Assembly (NCBI RefSeq): GCF_940670765.1
Contig: NZ_CALNVW010000049.1
Coordinates: 1-64,000 of the forward strand
Direction: 5' to 3'
DNA: 64,000 bases
From: Streptomyces sp. A 4/2
GTDB taxonomy: Bacteria > Actinomycetota > Actinomycetes > Streptomycetales > Streptomycetaceae
The notes under the pieces were generated by a model. It was not told the origin of the DNA. It saw only the letters and a program-made list of their open reading frames with translations, and ran no database searches. A program made the translations under genes and the position numbers. Shown here piece by piece: positions 34,113 through 42,630 of this stretch; position 1 is the stretch's first letter, and every line of letters begins with the position of its first letter.

Positions 34113-35900
34113 TCACTGCTCCTGGGGACGCTGGGGGAGGGTCGGGGGAAAGTCCGCGCTGGCCGTGGTGCGTACGTCCAGCGAACGGTCGTGTTGCAGC
34201 TGTACGACGAGGTGGCGGCGCCAGTCGGTGTCGTCCCGGTCGGCGTGGTCCTCGCGCCAGTGGCAGCCGCGGGTCTCCTCGCGGCGGAGTGCGGCGGCGG
34301 TGAGGACGCGGGCGACGCAGAGGAGGTTGGTGGCCTCCCACGCCTCGACGCCCGGTTCGGCGGGCTTGGCGGGTGTGGCAGACGTGGCAGGTGTGGCGGG
34401 CTTCGGTGCGGTGGCTGCTGTGTCCGCCGGTGCCGGTGGGTTCACAGATGCCGCTGTGCTCACAGGTGCGGGAGTGTCCACTTCCGCACGGATGGCCTCC
34501 AGCTCCGCCGCGGCCGTCCTGAGGCTGTCCGCCGAGCGCAGCACTCCGGCGCCCGCCGTCATGATCCGCTGGATGCGGAGGCGGGACTCGGGGGCGAGCA
34601 GCGGAAGCGTGACGGGTTCGGCGGGGGCGACGGCCGCGGCGGCCTTCCTGGTGGTGGCAGCGACGTCGTCCGCGATGCGCTCCGCGAAGACCAGCCCCTC
34701 CAGGAGGGAGTTGGACGCCAGGCGGTTCGCGCCGTGCACACCGGTGCAGGCGACCTCACCGCAGGCGTACAGACCGGGGACGGTCGTACGGCCGTGCAGA
34801 TCGGTGCGGACGCCGCCCGAGGCGTAGTGCGCGGCGGGGGCCACCGGGATCGGCTCGGTCACCGGGTCGATGCCGTGGGCTCGGCAGGCGGCCAGGATCG
34901 TCGGGAAGCGCTGCTCCCACATCTCGGCGCCGAAGTGGCGGGCGTCGAGATACATGTGTTCCGCGCCGTGCTCGTGCATGCGGCGGGTGATGGCCTTGGC
35001 CACGATGTCGCGCGGGGCCAGTTCGGCCAGCTCGTGCTGACCGACCATGAACCGGACGCCCTCGGCGTCGACGAGGTGGGCGCCCTCGCCCCGTACCGCT
35101 TCGGAGACCAGTGGCTGCTGGCCCTCGGCGCCCGCGCCGAGGAAGAGCACCGTGGGGTGGAACTGGACGAATTCGAGGTCCGAGACGTCCGCGCCCGCGC
35201 GCAGGGCGAGGGCCACGCCGTCGCCGGTCGAGACGGACGGGTTGGTGGTCGCCGAGAAGATCTGGCCCATCCCACCGGTGGCGAGGACGACCGCGGGTGC
35301 GACGACGGCGCCCACGCCGTCGTGCTGGCCCTCCCCCATGACGTGCAGGGTGACACCCGCCGTACGGCCTTCGGCGTCGGTGAGGAGGTCGAGGACCAGG
35401 GCGTTCTCGACGGTGTGCAGCGCAGCGGCGCGGACCGCTTCGACCAGTGCGCGGGAGATCTCCGCGCCCGTCGCGTCGCCGCCCGCGTGGGCGATCCGGC
35501 GGCGGTGGTGGCCGCCCTCGCGGGCGAGCGCGAGGGTGCCGGTGGCGTCGGTGTCGAAGTGCGCGCCGGTCGCGATGAGGCGGCGTACGGCGTCGGGGCC
35601 CTCGGTGACCAGGGTGCGTACCGCGGTCTCGTCGCAGAGCCCGGCGCCGGCGACCAGCGTGTCGTCGAGGTGCTGTTCGGGGGTGTCGCCCTCACCGAGC
35701 GCGGCGGCGACGCCGCCCTGTGCCCAGCGGGTCGACCCGTCGTCGAGGCGGGCCTTGGTCACGACGACGGTGCGCAGGCCCGCCGCGGTGCAGCGCAGCG
35801 CGGCGGTGAGACCGGCGACGCCGGACCCGACGATCACGACGTCGGCGTCGAGCGACCAGCCGGGGACGGGTGCGTGCAGGCGTATTCCGGTTCCGGTCAC
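34113..35900 (-). CDS. nadB: L-aspartate oxidase
   Basis: A 595-residue flavoprotein that oxidises L-aspartate to iminoaspartate for quinolinate synthesis. It has the FAD-binding GSGVAGLTAAL, the substrate-region motifs TRWAQGGVAAAL and HFDTDATGTLALAREGGHHR, GGVRTDLHGRTTVPGLYACGE, and the C-terminal GCHWREDH. Around residues 490-540 there is a Pro/Ala/Thr-rich insert (repeats of TAATAPKPATPATSATPAKP type) that is unlike standard NadB and looks like a flexible loop. nadA, for the next step, is not in the window. It overlaps panC by 4 nt (GTGA). Confidence 0.95.
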   Translation of the reverse strand: MTGTGIRLHAPVPGWSLDADVVIVGSGVAGLTAALRCTAAGLRTVVVTKARLDDGSTRWAQGGVAAALGEGDTPEQHLDDTLVAGAGLCDETAVRTLVTEGPDAVRRLIATGAHFDTDATGTLALAREGGHHRRRIAHAGGDATGAEISRALVEAVRAAALHTVENALVLDLLTDAEGRTAGVTLHVMGEGQHDGVGAVVAPAVVLATGGMGQIFSATTNPSVSTGDGVALALRAGADVSDLEFVQFHPTVLFLGAGAEGQQPLVSEAVRGEGAHLVDAEGVRFMVGQHELAELAPRDIVAKAITRRMHEHGAEHMYLDARHFGAEMWEQRFPTILAACRAHGIDPVTEPIPVAPAAHYASGGVRTDLHGRTTVPGLYACGEVACTGVHGANRLASNSLLEGLVFAERIADDVAATTRKAAAAVAPAEPVTLPLLAPESRLRIQRIMTAGAGVLRSADSLRTAAAELEAIRAEVDTPAPVSTAASVNPPAPADTAATAPKPATPATSATPAKPAEPGVEAWEATNLLCVARVLTAAALRREETRGCHWREDHADRDDTDWRRHLVVQLQHDRSLDVRTTASADFPPTLPQRPQEQ

Positions 35901-36781
35901 TGTGGCTCCCCGAAGGTCAGCGGGATGTTGTCGATCAGGCGCGTCGCACCGACCCGGGCGGCGATCGCGAGGACCGCCCCGCCCTTGTGGTGGTCGTCGG
36001 CCTCGGTGAAGTCGGACGGGTCGATCAGGGACAGGTAGTCGAGGGTGAGCGGCGCGCCCGCGACGGCGGCCCGTGCCGCGGCGCGCACGGCCGCGGGGGT
36101 GGCGTCGCCGGTCGGCGACGGTGCCGCCGCCAGGACGTCCCGGCCCGCGAACAGGGCCCGGGAGAGGACCAGCGCGGTGGCGCGGTCCTCGGCGGAGAGG
36201 AAGCGGTTGCGGCTGGAGAGAGCCAGGCCGTCGGGCTCGCGGACCGTCGGTACGCCGACGATCTCGACCGGGAAGTTGAGATCGCGCGCCATCCGCCGGA
36301 CCAGGGCGAGCTGTTGGGCGTCCTTCTGCCCGAACAGCGCGAGGCCGGGCCGGGTGAGGTGCAGCAGCTTGGCGACGACGGTGAGCATCCCGTCGAAGTG
36401 GCCGGGGCGCGCCGAGCCCTCGAAACGCTCGCCCATGGGGCCCGCCGCGATCCGCACCTGCGGCTCCCCGCCCGGGTAGACCTCGTCCACGGCCGGGGCG
36501 AACACCGCGTCCGCACCGGCCAGTTCGGCGACGGCGAGGTCGGCTTCGAGGGTGCGGGGGTAGCGGTCGAGGTCTTCACCCGCACCGAACTGGAGCGGGT
36601 TGACGAAGACCGTGACGACGACCTGACCGGTCCTCCCCACCAGCTCCCTCGCCGTACGGATCAGGGTGGCGTGGCCCTCGTGGAGGGCGCCCATGGTCAT
36701 GACGACGGCACGCCTGCCGGTGGACGGCGCGGTGCGCGGCAGGGCGTCCAGCTCGGCGGCCGTGTGCAGCAGGGCGGTCAT
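35897..36781 (-). CDS. panC: Pantothenate synthetase
   Basis: A 294-residue enzyme that joins pantoate and beta-alanine using ATP. The HIGH-like region is VMTMGALHEGHATLIR, FVNPLQFGAGEDLDRYPR follows, and FGQKDAQQLALVRRMARDL and PDGLALSSRNRFL complete the active site. It overlaps both neighbours by 4 nt, the PanG-like gene upstream and nadB downstream, so expression of the set is translationally coupled. Confidence 0.96.
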   Translation of the reverse strand: MTALLHTAAELDALPRTAPSTGRRAVVMTMGALHEGHATLIRTARELVGRTGQVVVTVFVNPLQFGAGEDLDRYPRTLEADLAVAELAGADAVFAPAVDEVYPGGEPQVRIAAGPMGERFEGSARPGHFDGMLTVVAKLLHLTRPGLALFGQKDAQQLALVRRMARDLNFPVEIVGVPTVREPDGLALSSRNRFLSAEDRATALVLSRALFAGRDVLAAAPSPTGDATPAAVRAAARAAVAGAPLTLDYLSLIDPSDFTEADDHHKGGAVLAIAARVGATRLIDNIPLTFGEPQ

Positions 36782-37677
36782 CGGGTCTCCTCCTCGCCGA
36801 GGACACCGAGCAGGTCCTCGGCCAGTTCCGGCTTGAGCAGACCGTGCGCGAGGGCGCGGTCCGCCGTCGTACGGGCCATCGCGAGATATCCGGCGACGGC
36901 CTGCGGGGCGTGCTTGCGCAACTCTTCGACGTGCGCCGACACCGTGCCCGCGTCGCCGCGGGCGACCGGTCCGGTCAGCGCCGCATCACCGGACCTGAGG
37001 GCGTTGTCGAGGGCGGCGCCGAGGAGCGGGCCGAGCATCCGGTCGGGGGCGGCGACCCCGGCCGTACGCAGCAGCTCCATGGACTGGGCCACCAGGGTGA
37101 CCAGGTGGTTCGCGCCGATGGCGAGCGCCGCGTGGTAGAGCGGCCGGGACTCCTCGGCGATCCACTCGGGCTCGCCGCCCATCTCGATGACCAGTGCCTC
37201 GGCGGCGAGCCGCAGCTCGTCGGGGGCGGTCACGCCGAAGGAGCAGCCGGCCAGCCGCTGGACGTCCACCGAGGTGCCGGTGAAGGTCATCGCCGGGTGC
37301 AGTGCCAGCGGCAGGGCTCCGGCGCGCAGCGCGGGGTCGAGCACCCGGGTGCCGAACCGGCCCGACGTGTGGACCAGGAGCTGTCCCGGGCGGACCGCGC
37401 CGGTCGCGGCCAGTCCCTCGACCAGCGCGGGCAGCGCGTCGTCGGGCACGGTCAGCAGGACCAGCTCGGCCCGCGCCAGCACCTCGGCCGGGGGGACCAG
37501 GGGGACATCGGGGAGCAGGACGGCGGCCCTGCGCACGGAGGCGTCGGACACACCGGACGCGGCGACCGGACGGTGCCCGGCCAGCTGGAGCGACGCGGCG
37601 AGCGCGGGGCCCACCCGGCCGGTGCCGACGACGCCGACGGTGAGCCGGGCGGGGCGGGTGTCTACTGATGCGTTCAT
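36778..37677 (-). CDS. Rossmann-fold DUF2520 protein, candidate ketopantoate reductase (PanG-like)
   Basis: A 299-residue protein with an N-terminal NAD(P)-binding fold (VGVVGTGRVGPALAASLQ) and a C-terminal helical DUF2520-type domain (ESRPLYHAALAIGANHLVTL). Proteins of this type are often encoded next to panC. As I recall, PanG of Francisella, a non-PanE ketopantoate reductase, belongs to this group, so this gene could provide pantoate for PanC. That is inference from position and family. It is the first gene of the operon and overlaps panC by 4 nt (ATGA at 36778-36781). Confidence 0.75.
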   Translation of the reverse strand: MNASVDTRPARLTVGVVGTGRVGPALAASLQLAGHRPVAASGVSDASVRRAAVLLPDVPLVPPAEVLARAELVLLTVPDDALPALVEGLAATGAVRPGQLLVHTSGRFGTRVLDPALRAGALPLALHPAMTFTGTSVDVQRLAGCSFGVTAPDELRLAAEALVIEMGGEPEWIAEESRPLYHAALAIGANHLVTLVAQSMELLRTAGVAAPDRMLGPLLGAALDNALRSGDAALTGPVARGDAGTVSAHVEELRKHAPQAVAGYLAMARTTADRALAHGLLKPELAEDLLGVLGEEETR

Positions 37678-37794
37678 GTGGGACGGCCTTCCGTTCCAGT
37701 CCGCGAGGGGTACCGGACGATTTCCCCGTCATGCTACGCCCAGGTTTCGGGGCACTCGGGAGACTGTCCACAGGCTGTGGGTGATGATCTGAAT

Positions 37795-39006
37795 ATGACC
37801 CACGACACGGACGAGAACGAGCAGCAGAACGAGCGGGACGCCCAGAACAAGCAGGACGAGCGGGACACCCGGAGCGACCAGAACGAGCGGCAGCGTAGAA
37901 CGGCCGCGCTGCGGGGGGCGAAGCACATACTGTCGCGTCCGTCCGCGCACGCCACGCTGGGCGAGCGGCTGACGGCGCTGGCCGCGGACGCGGGAACGGT
38001 GTACGACCTCGGCGAATCCGTCGACCTGTACGGCGGCGGGGTCGTCGCCGCGTTGGAGGAGCGGGTGGCCTCGCTGCTCGGTTTCCCCGCGGCGGCCTTC
38101 TTCCCCACCGGCACGATGGCCCAGCAGGTCGCGCTGCGGTGCTGGGCGGAGCGCACGGGCAACGCCACGGTCGCCCTGCATCCGCTGGCGCACCCGGAGA
38201 TGCACGAGGGGGGCGCTTTCGGGACGGTGAGCGGACTGCGTACGGTCCACCCGACGTCGGCGCCCCGGCTGCCCACCGCCGACGAGGTGCGCGACTTCGG
38301 CGAACCGTTCGGGACGCTGATGCTGGAACTTCCGCTGCGCGACGCCGGTTTCTCCCTGCCGACCTGGGACGAACTGGTGGCGGTCGTCGAAGCGGCCAGG
38401 GAACGTGACGCGGTGGTGCACTTCGACGGCGCACGGCTGTGGGAGTGCACCCCGCACTTCGGCCGCGGCCTGAAGGAGATCGCGGGGCTCGCGGACAGTG
38501 TGTACGTGTCCTTCTACAAGTCGCTGGACGGCCTTTCGGGCGCGGTGCTCGCGGGACCCGAAACGCTCGTCGACGAGGCGCGGGTCTGGCGGCACCGGTA
38601 CGGGGGGCAGATCTTCCAGCAGTACCCGGCCGCGCTGTCGGCGCTGGTGGGGCTGGAGCGGGAGCTGCCGCGGCTGGCGTCGTACGTCGCTCAGGCGAAG
38701 GTGGTCGCGGCCGGGCTGGCGGAGGGGTTCCGGGAGGCCGGGGTGGCGTGGTTCCGGATCAACCCCGAGGTGCCGCACACGCACCAGTTCCAGGTGTGGC
38801 TCCCGTACGACGCGGAGGTGCTGACCCGGGTGGCGGTCGAGCAGGCGGAGGAGACCGGGGTGGCGCTGTTCCACCCGTTCCATCCTGCGCCGGGCGGGGT
38901 GCCGGAACTCTCGTTCACCGAGGTGACGGTGGCGGGGCCGGGGCTGTCGTGGACGGTGGCGGACGTGGTGTCGGCGGTACGGGAGTTCGTGCGACGGGTG
39001 GGGTGA
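37795..39006 (+). CDS. PLP-dependent threonine aldolase/beta-eliminating lyase family protein
   Basis: A 403-residue aminotransferase-fold enzyme. The PLP lysine is in YVSFYKSLDGLSGAVLAG, preceded by HFDGARLWE with the conserved Asp. This is the layout of low-specificity L-threonine aldolases, which cleave threonine to glycine and acetaldehyde. The first 35 residues are a highly charged, Gln/Asn/Asp-rich stretch with repeated DERD/NEQQNER patterns, absent from the usual family and probably disordered. The start is ATG 37795. It is divergent from the PanG-like gene. Confidence 0.85.
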   Translation: MTHDTDENEQQNERDAQNKQDERDTRSDQNERQRRTAALRGAKHILSRPSAHATLGERLTALAADAGTVYDLGESVDLYGGGVVAALEERVASLLGFPAAAFFPTGTMAQQVALRCWAERTGNATVALHPLAHPEMHEGGAFGTVSGLRTVHPTSAPRLPTADEVRDFGEPFGTLMLELPLRDAGFSLPTWDELVAVVEAARERDAVVHFDGARLWECTPHFGRGLKEIAGLADSVYVSFYKSLDGLSGAVLAGPETLVDEARVWRHRYGGQIFQQYPAALSALVGLERELPRLASYVAQAKVVAAGLAEGFREAGVAWFRINPEVPHTHQFQVWLPYDAEVLTRVAVEQAEETGVALFHPFHPAPGGVPELSFTEVTVAGPGLSWTVADVVSAVREFVRRVG

Positions 39007-39051
39007 CCGGCGGCGGACCTGCGAGGGGGAACCCGCGCCGTACCGGCCGCT

Positions 39052-39261
39052 TCAACCGGTTCTCCGCAGCAGGCCCCACCAGCGCCGCCGCCCTGCCCGT
39101 CGGCGCCCGGACGGTGCGGTCCCGGCGGACCGCGCCATCCGCGCCGTCCGCGCCATCTCCCCGATGGCCTCCCAGTCGTGCTTGCCGGGCAGCGGCGGAG
39201 CCAGTTCCCCCCGCTGGGCCGCACGGTAGGCGTCGAACATGTGCTGCTGATTGGCGTTCAT
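39052..39261 (-). CDS. Small basic conserved protein
   Basis: A 69-residue protein (MNANQQHMFDAYRAAQRGE...) with an acidic-neutral N-terminal half and a strongly basic C-terminus (SGRRRAGRRRWWGLLRRTG). AGGGTGGGGCC lies directly before the ATG. Codon bias supports it as real. It could bind nucleic acid or membrane through the basic tail; no family is recognised. Confidence 0.6.
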   Translation of the reverse strand: MNANQQHMFDAYRAAQRGELAPPLPGKHDWEAIGEMARTARMARSAGTAPSGRRRAGRRRWWGLLRRTG

Positions 39262-39359
39262 GGCCCCACCCTGCGTGCCCGCTCCGGCCCCCTGAGCGCC
39301 GTTTGACGAGGCCCGTCAATCGACGGCCGGTTGTCAGTGGGGGCAGGCACCATGGATGC

Positions 39360-40538
39360 ATGAGCGTGGACATCGACATCACCGGACTGCCGCCGGACGG
39401 GATCACTTTCGAGCCGTCGCCGCTGGCCGAGCTGGGCAACGCCCTGCATGTGCTGTCCGAGCCGGGGCACCACCCGGGACTGCACGGCTGGGCCACGGCG
39501 ACGTCCGCCGCGCTCCCCGCGGACCTCGCCGACCGGCTGCACGAGGCGGAATTCCTGTGGCGCTCCACGTTCTCGGACATCTTCATGCCGTTCGCGGGGG
39601 TCCGGCCGGCGTACAGAGGGCGTACGGACGGCGGGCCCACGCACGGCGCGCACCTGGGTGACAGGCATACGGGCAGCAGGCCCGGAGCGACGCTGGCCGA
39701 GGACCTGGATCTGCTCGATCTGCTGCCGGACGACGAATTCGTCACCGTCGCGATGGAGTTCACCTGTTCCGTCACCTACAACATCGGTGGGCCCTCCCCG
39801 CTCTCGGACTCCGGAGTGCGGGCGCGCTCCCTGGACCTCGCGGCGGCGCGCGGCCCCAGACAGCTCGACTTCACCAGACAGCTGCTGAACGACCCGGTCA
39901 CCGTCCGGGCGTGGATCCGGCGTCTCTTCGAGGACTGCGAGCAGGCGTTCTTCGGCGACACCTGGCGGCGCATACGGTTCCAGCTGGCCGCCGACGCCCG
40001 GCACAAGACCGAGCTGCTGCGGCACAAGGGCCTCGCCGAGGCCGTGACCGCGGTCTCCGCCGCCCTGTCGATGGACGAGACGGGTACCCGCATCAGCGCC
40101 GACAAGCTCTCGGAGGGCCGGTCGGTGGCCATGGGCTCGCCCGCCGGGGACGGACTCACCTTCGTACCGACGAGTTTCGGCTGGCCCCACCTGCTGGTGC
40201 TGCACCGCCCGGACTGGCGCCCGGTGGTCCAGTACCCGGTCGCGGCGCCCGAGCTGCCCTCCCCCGCCTCCGTGGAGCTGCTGAAGCTGCGGCTCGAAGC
40301 GCTGGCCCACCCGATGCGGATGCGACTGTGCAGAGAGCTGGCCCGCGCCTCGCACACCACGGGCGAACTGGCCGACACGCACGGCATATCCGCGCCCGAG
40401 GTCTCCCGTCATCTGGCGCTGCTGAAGCGGGCCGGGCTGATCACCACCAGGCGCCGCGGACGGTACGTACTGCACCAGCTGGACCTCACCGTGGTGGCCC
40501 GGCTCGGCAGCGACTTCCTGGAGGGGGTACTCCGCTAG
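39360..40538 (+). CDS. ArsR-type transcriptional regulator with DUF5937-like N-terminus
   Basis: A 392-residue protein. The last 90 residues hold a winged helix of the ArsR type (LEALAHPMRMRLCRELARAS, then ISAPEVSRHLALLKRAGLIT). The long N-terminal part (ITFEPSPLAELGNALHVLSE, LVLHRPDWRPVVQYPV) matches the DUF5937-containing regulators common in Streptomyces, of unknown ligand. There are no ArsR-type metal-binding cysteines in the helix-turn-helix. The start ATG 39360 is used. A 14-bp tandem repeat begins right after the stop. Confidence 0.82.
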   Translation: MSVDIDITGLPPDGITFEPSPLAELGNALHVLSEPGHHPGLHGWATATSAALPADLADRLHEAEFLWRSTFSDIFMPFAGVRPAYRGRTDGGPTHGAHLGDRHTGSRPGATLAEDLDLLDLLPDDEFVTVAMEFTCSVTYNIGGPSPLSDSGVRARSLDLAAARGPRQLDFTRQLLNDPVTVRAWIRRLFEDCEQAFFGDTWRRIRFQLAADARHKTELLRHKGLAEAVTAVSAALSMDETGTRISADKLSEGRSVAMGSPAGDGLTFVPTSFGWPHLLVLHRPDWRPVVQYPVAAPELPSPASVELLKLRLEALAHPMRMRLCRELARASHTTGELADTHGISAPEVSRHLALLKRAGLITTRRRGRYVLHQLDLTVVARLGSDFLEGVLR

Positions 40539-40608
40539 GACCTGCCCGACAGGAGCTGCCCGGCCGGATCTGCCCGGCCGGATCTGCCCGGCCGGACCTG
40601 CCCGGCCG
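40539..40608. repeat. 14-bp tandem repeat, five units
   Basis: Units GACCTGCCCGACAG, GAGCTGCCCGGCCG, GATCTGCCCGGCCG (twice) and GACCTGCCCGGCCG follow one another from 40539 to 40608, starting at the base after the ArsR-type gene stop codon. CGGCCG in each unit is self-complementary. The array lies between two convergent genes. Confidence 0.9.
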
Positions 40609-40640
40609 GTCTCTGCCGGGCCCGCCTCCGACGGCGCGGC

Positions 40641-41318
40641 TCAGCGCGCTCCCGAGCCGCCCGCCCTGACCAGCCCCGTCTCGTACGCGAGCACCACCAC
40701 CTGGACCCGGTCCCGGAGCTCCAGCTTGGTGAGGATGCGGCCCACGTGCGTCTTGACCGTGGCCTCGGACAGCACCAGGTGCGCCGCGATCTCGCCGTTC
40801 GACATGCCCTGGGCGACCAGCAGCATCACCTCGCGCTCGCGCTCGGTGAGCCGCCCGACGCCCTTGTGCTGGGGGCCGGACGCCCGGCCCGGCAGCATCG
40901 GTGAGAAGCGGTCGAGCAGCCGCCTGGTCGTCGACGGCGCCACCACCGCGTCGCCGCTGTGCACCGAGCGGATCGCGGCGAGCAGTTCCGCCGGGGGCAC
41001 GTCCTTCAGCATGAAGCCGCTGGCGCCCGCCTTCAGACCGGAGAAGGCGTACTCGTCCAGGTCGAAGGTCGTCAGGATCAGCACCTTGGGCGCGTTCGGC
41101 TGCGCACAGATCTGCCGGGTCGCCTCGACACCGTCGAGCCTCGGCATCCGGACATCCATCAGCACCACGTCGACCGCCGACGTCCTGAGGATGTCGATGG
41201 CCTCGGCGCCGTCGCCCGCCTCCGCGACGACCTCCATGTCCGGCTGGGCGGCGAGCACCATCCGGAAGCCGGTGCGGAGAAGCACCTGGTCGTCGACGAG
41301 CATTACCCGGATCGCCAT
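40641..41318 (-). CDS. NarL/LuxR-family response regulator
   Basis: A 225-residue response regulator: receiver domain with the acidic pair VDDQ, phosphoacceptor Asp55 (VVLMDVRMPRLDG) and LKDV lysine, and a C-terminal LuxR helix-turn-helix (LTEREREVMLLVAQGMSNGE, SEATVKTHVGRILTKL). The ATG at 41318 follows AAGGGAT. The kinase gene lies 16 bp upstream in the same direction. The regulon is unknown. Confidence 0.93.
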   Translation of the reverse strand: MAIRVMLVDDQVLLRTGFRMVLAAQPDMEVVAEAGDGAEAIDILRTSAVDVVLMDVRMPRLDGVEATRQICAQPNAPKVLILTTFDLDEYAFSGLKAGASGFMLKDVPPAELLAAIRSVHSGDAVVAPSTTRRLLDRFSPMLPGRASGPQHKGVGRLTEREREVMLLVAQGMSNGEIAAHLVLSEATVKTHVGRILTKLELRDRVQVVVLAYETGLVRAGGSGAR

Positions 41319-41334
41319 GTCGTACAAATCCCTT

Positions 41335-42534
41335 CTAGTGGGCGGGCCTGAGCGGGAGCAGCGCGCTGATCCGGAAGCCGCCGCCGGGGCGCGGGCCCGC
41401 GTCCAGCGTGCCTCCGACCATCCCGATGCGCTCCCGCATCCCGATCAGACCGTGTCCCTGCCCGTCGGCGCCGCCGTCCGTGTACAGCTCGTGCGCGGCG
41501 CCGCGGCCGTCGTCCTCGACGAGCAGACCGAGCCCGTCGTCGAAGTACACGAGCCGTACGCTGGCGCCCACGTCGGGCCCGCCGTGCTTGCGCGTATTGG
41601 TGAGTGCTTCCTGCACAATGCGGTACGCCGTGAGCTCCACGCCACTGGGCAGCGGACGCGGTGTCCCCTCGACCTGGAAGTCCACGGTCAGTCCCGCGGT
41701 CCTGACCTGGTCGACCAGCTCCTGGATCTGCTCCACGTCGGGCTGCGGTACGTACTCCCCGCTCTCCTGCGCGTCCCCGGTCCGCAGCACCCCCAGCAGC
41801 CTGCGCATCTCGGCGAGCGCCTGGCGGCCGGTGGAGGAAATGGTCTCCAGGGCCTGCTTCGCCTGGTCGGGCGAGGCGTCCATGACGTAGGCGGCGCCGT
41901 CCGCCTGGACGACCATGACGGAGACGTTGTGCGCGACGACATCGTGCAGTTCGCGGGCGATGCGGGCCCGTTCACCCGCCACCGCCACCTTCGACTGCGC
42001 CTCGCGCTCCTTCTCCAGCCGTGCGGCCCGTTCCTCCAGCTGCGCCAGGTAGGCCCGGCGCGTGCTCATCGAGTCGCCGAGCACCCAGGCCAGGACGAAC
42101 GGCACGGTCAGCACGACCGTGAAGAACACCTCCTGGACCCAGTTGTGGACCGTCGGCTCGGGCCAGCGCAGCTGCGCGAGCGTGCCCGCGCTCAACGCGC
42201 CGACCAGGGCGAACCGCGAGGCCCAGCGCTTCCCGACGGCGGCGACCGTGTAGATCAGCAACAGCATCGCGAAGTCGGCCAGGGACGACTGGACGTCGAG
42301 GGCCAGCTGGGCGAGCCCCATCACGGCGGTCAGCACCAGCATCTTCTCGGGCGCGCGACGGCGCAGCGCGACGGCGGTGCACAGCCCGACGGCGATCGGG
42401 ACGGCCGCGGCTCGCTCATGGGCCGGGTAGTTGCCCAACACGTACTGCACGCCGCAGATCCCGAGGAGGACGACGGCCCAGAAGCTGTCGACCCAGGTCG
42501 GGTGTCTGCGGATGAAGGCGTAGAGGCGCTGCAC
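41335..42534 (-). CDS. Sensor histidine kinase, HisKA_3 (NarX/DesK-like) type
   Basis: A 399-residue kinase starting at GTG. The N-terminal 150 residues contain about five or six membrane segments with short loops, so the sensor is probably within the membrane. A coiled region (QLEERAARLEKEREAQSKV) leads to the H-box with His197 (RARIARELHDVVAHN) and an HATPase domain (VEDDGRGAAHE, GHGLIGMRERIGMVGG). It pairs with the NarL-type regulator downstream. It is divergent from the MidA-type gene, 96 bp between starts, and could share control with it. Confidence 0.92.
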   Translation of the reverse strand: MQRLYAFIRRHPTWVDSFWAVVLLGICGVQYVLGNYPAHERAAAVPIAVGLCTAVALRRRAPEKMLVLTAVMGLAQLALDVQSSLADFAMLLLIYTVAAVGKRWASRFALVGALSAGTLAQLRWPEPTVHNWVQEVFFTVVLTVPFVLAWVLGDSMSTRRAYLAQLEERAARLEKEREAQSKVAVAGERARIARELHDVVAHNVSVMVVQADGAAYVMDASPDQAKQALETISSTGRQALAEMRRLLGVLRTGDAQESGEYVPQPDVEQIQELVDQVRTAGLTVDFQVEGTPRPLPSGVELTAYRIVQEALTNTRKHGGPDVGASVRLVYFDDGLGLLVEDDGRGAAHELYTDGGADGQGHGLIGMRERIGMVGGTLDAGPRPGGGFRISALLPLRPAH

Positions 42535-42630
42535 GTAACCCAGCGTAGGGAAGCCGAACAGGTGTCAGGGTCAACCGGAGGGCCGATCCGCTGCCCCGGG
42601 GAGTACTCCCCAAGGTGGAGACTTGACGCC

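Noticed and set aside
38439..39359. Open frame joined to the ArsR-type gene from 38439
   Set aside because: The upstream part lies in the wrong frame of the threonine-aldolase-like gene and is Gly/Arg-rich. The regulator starts at 39360.
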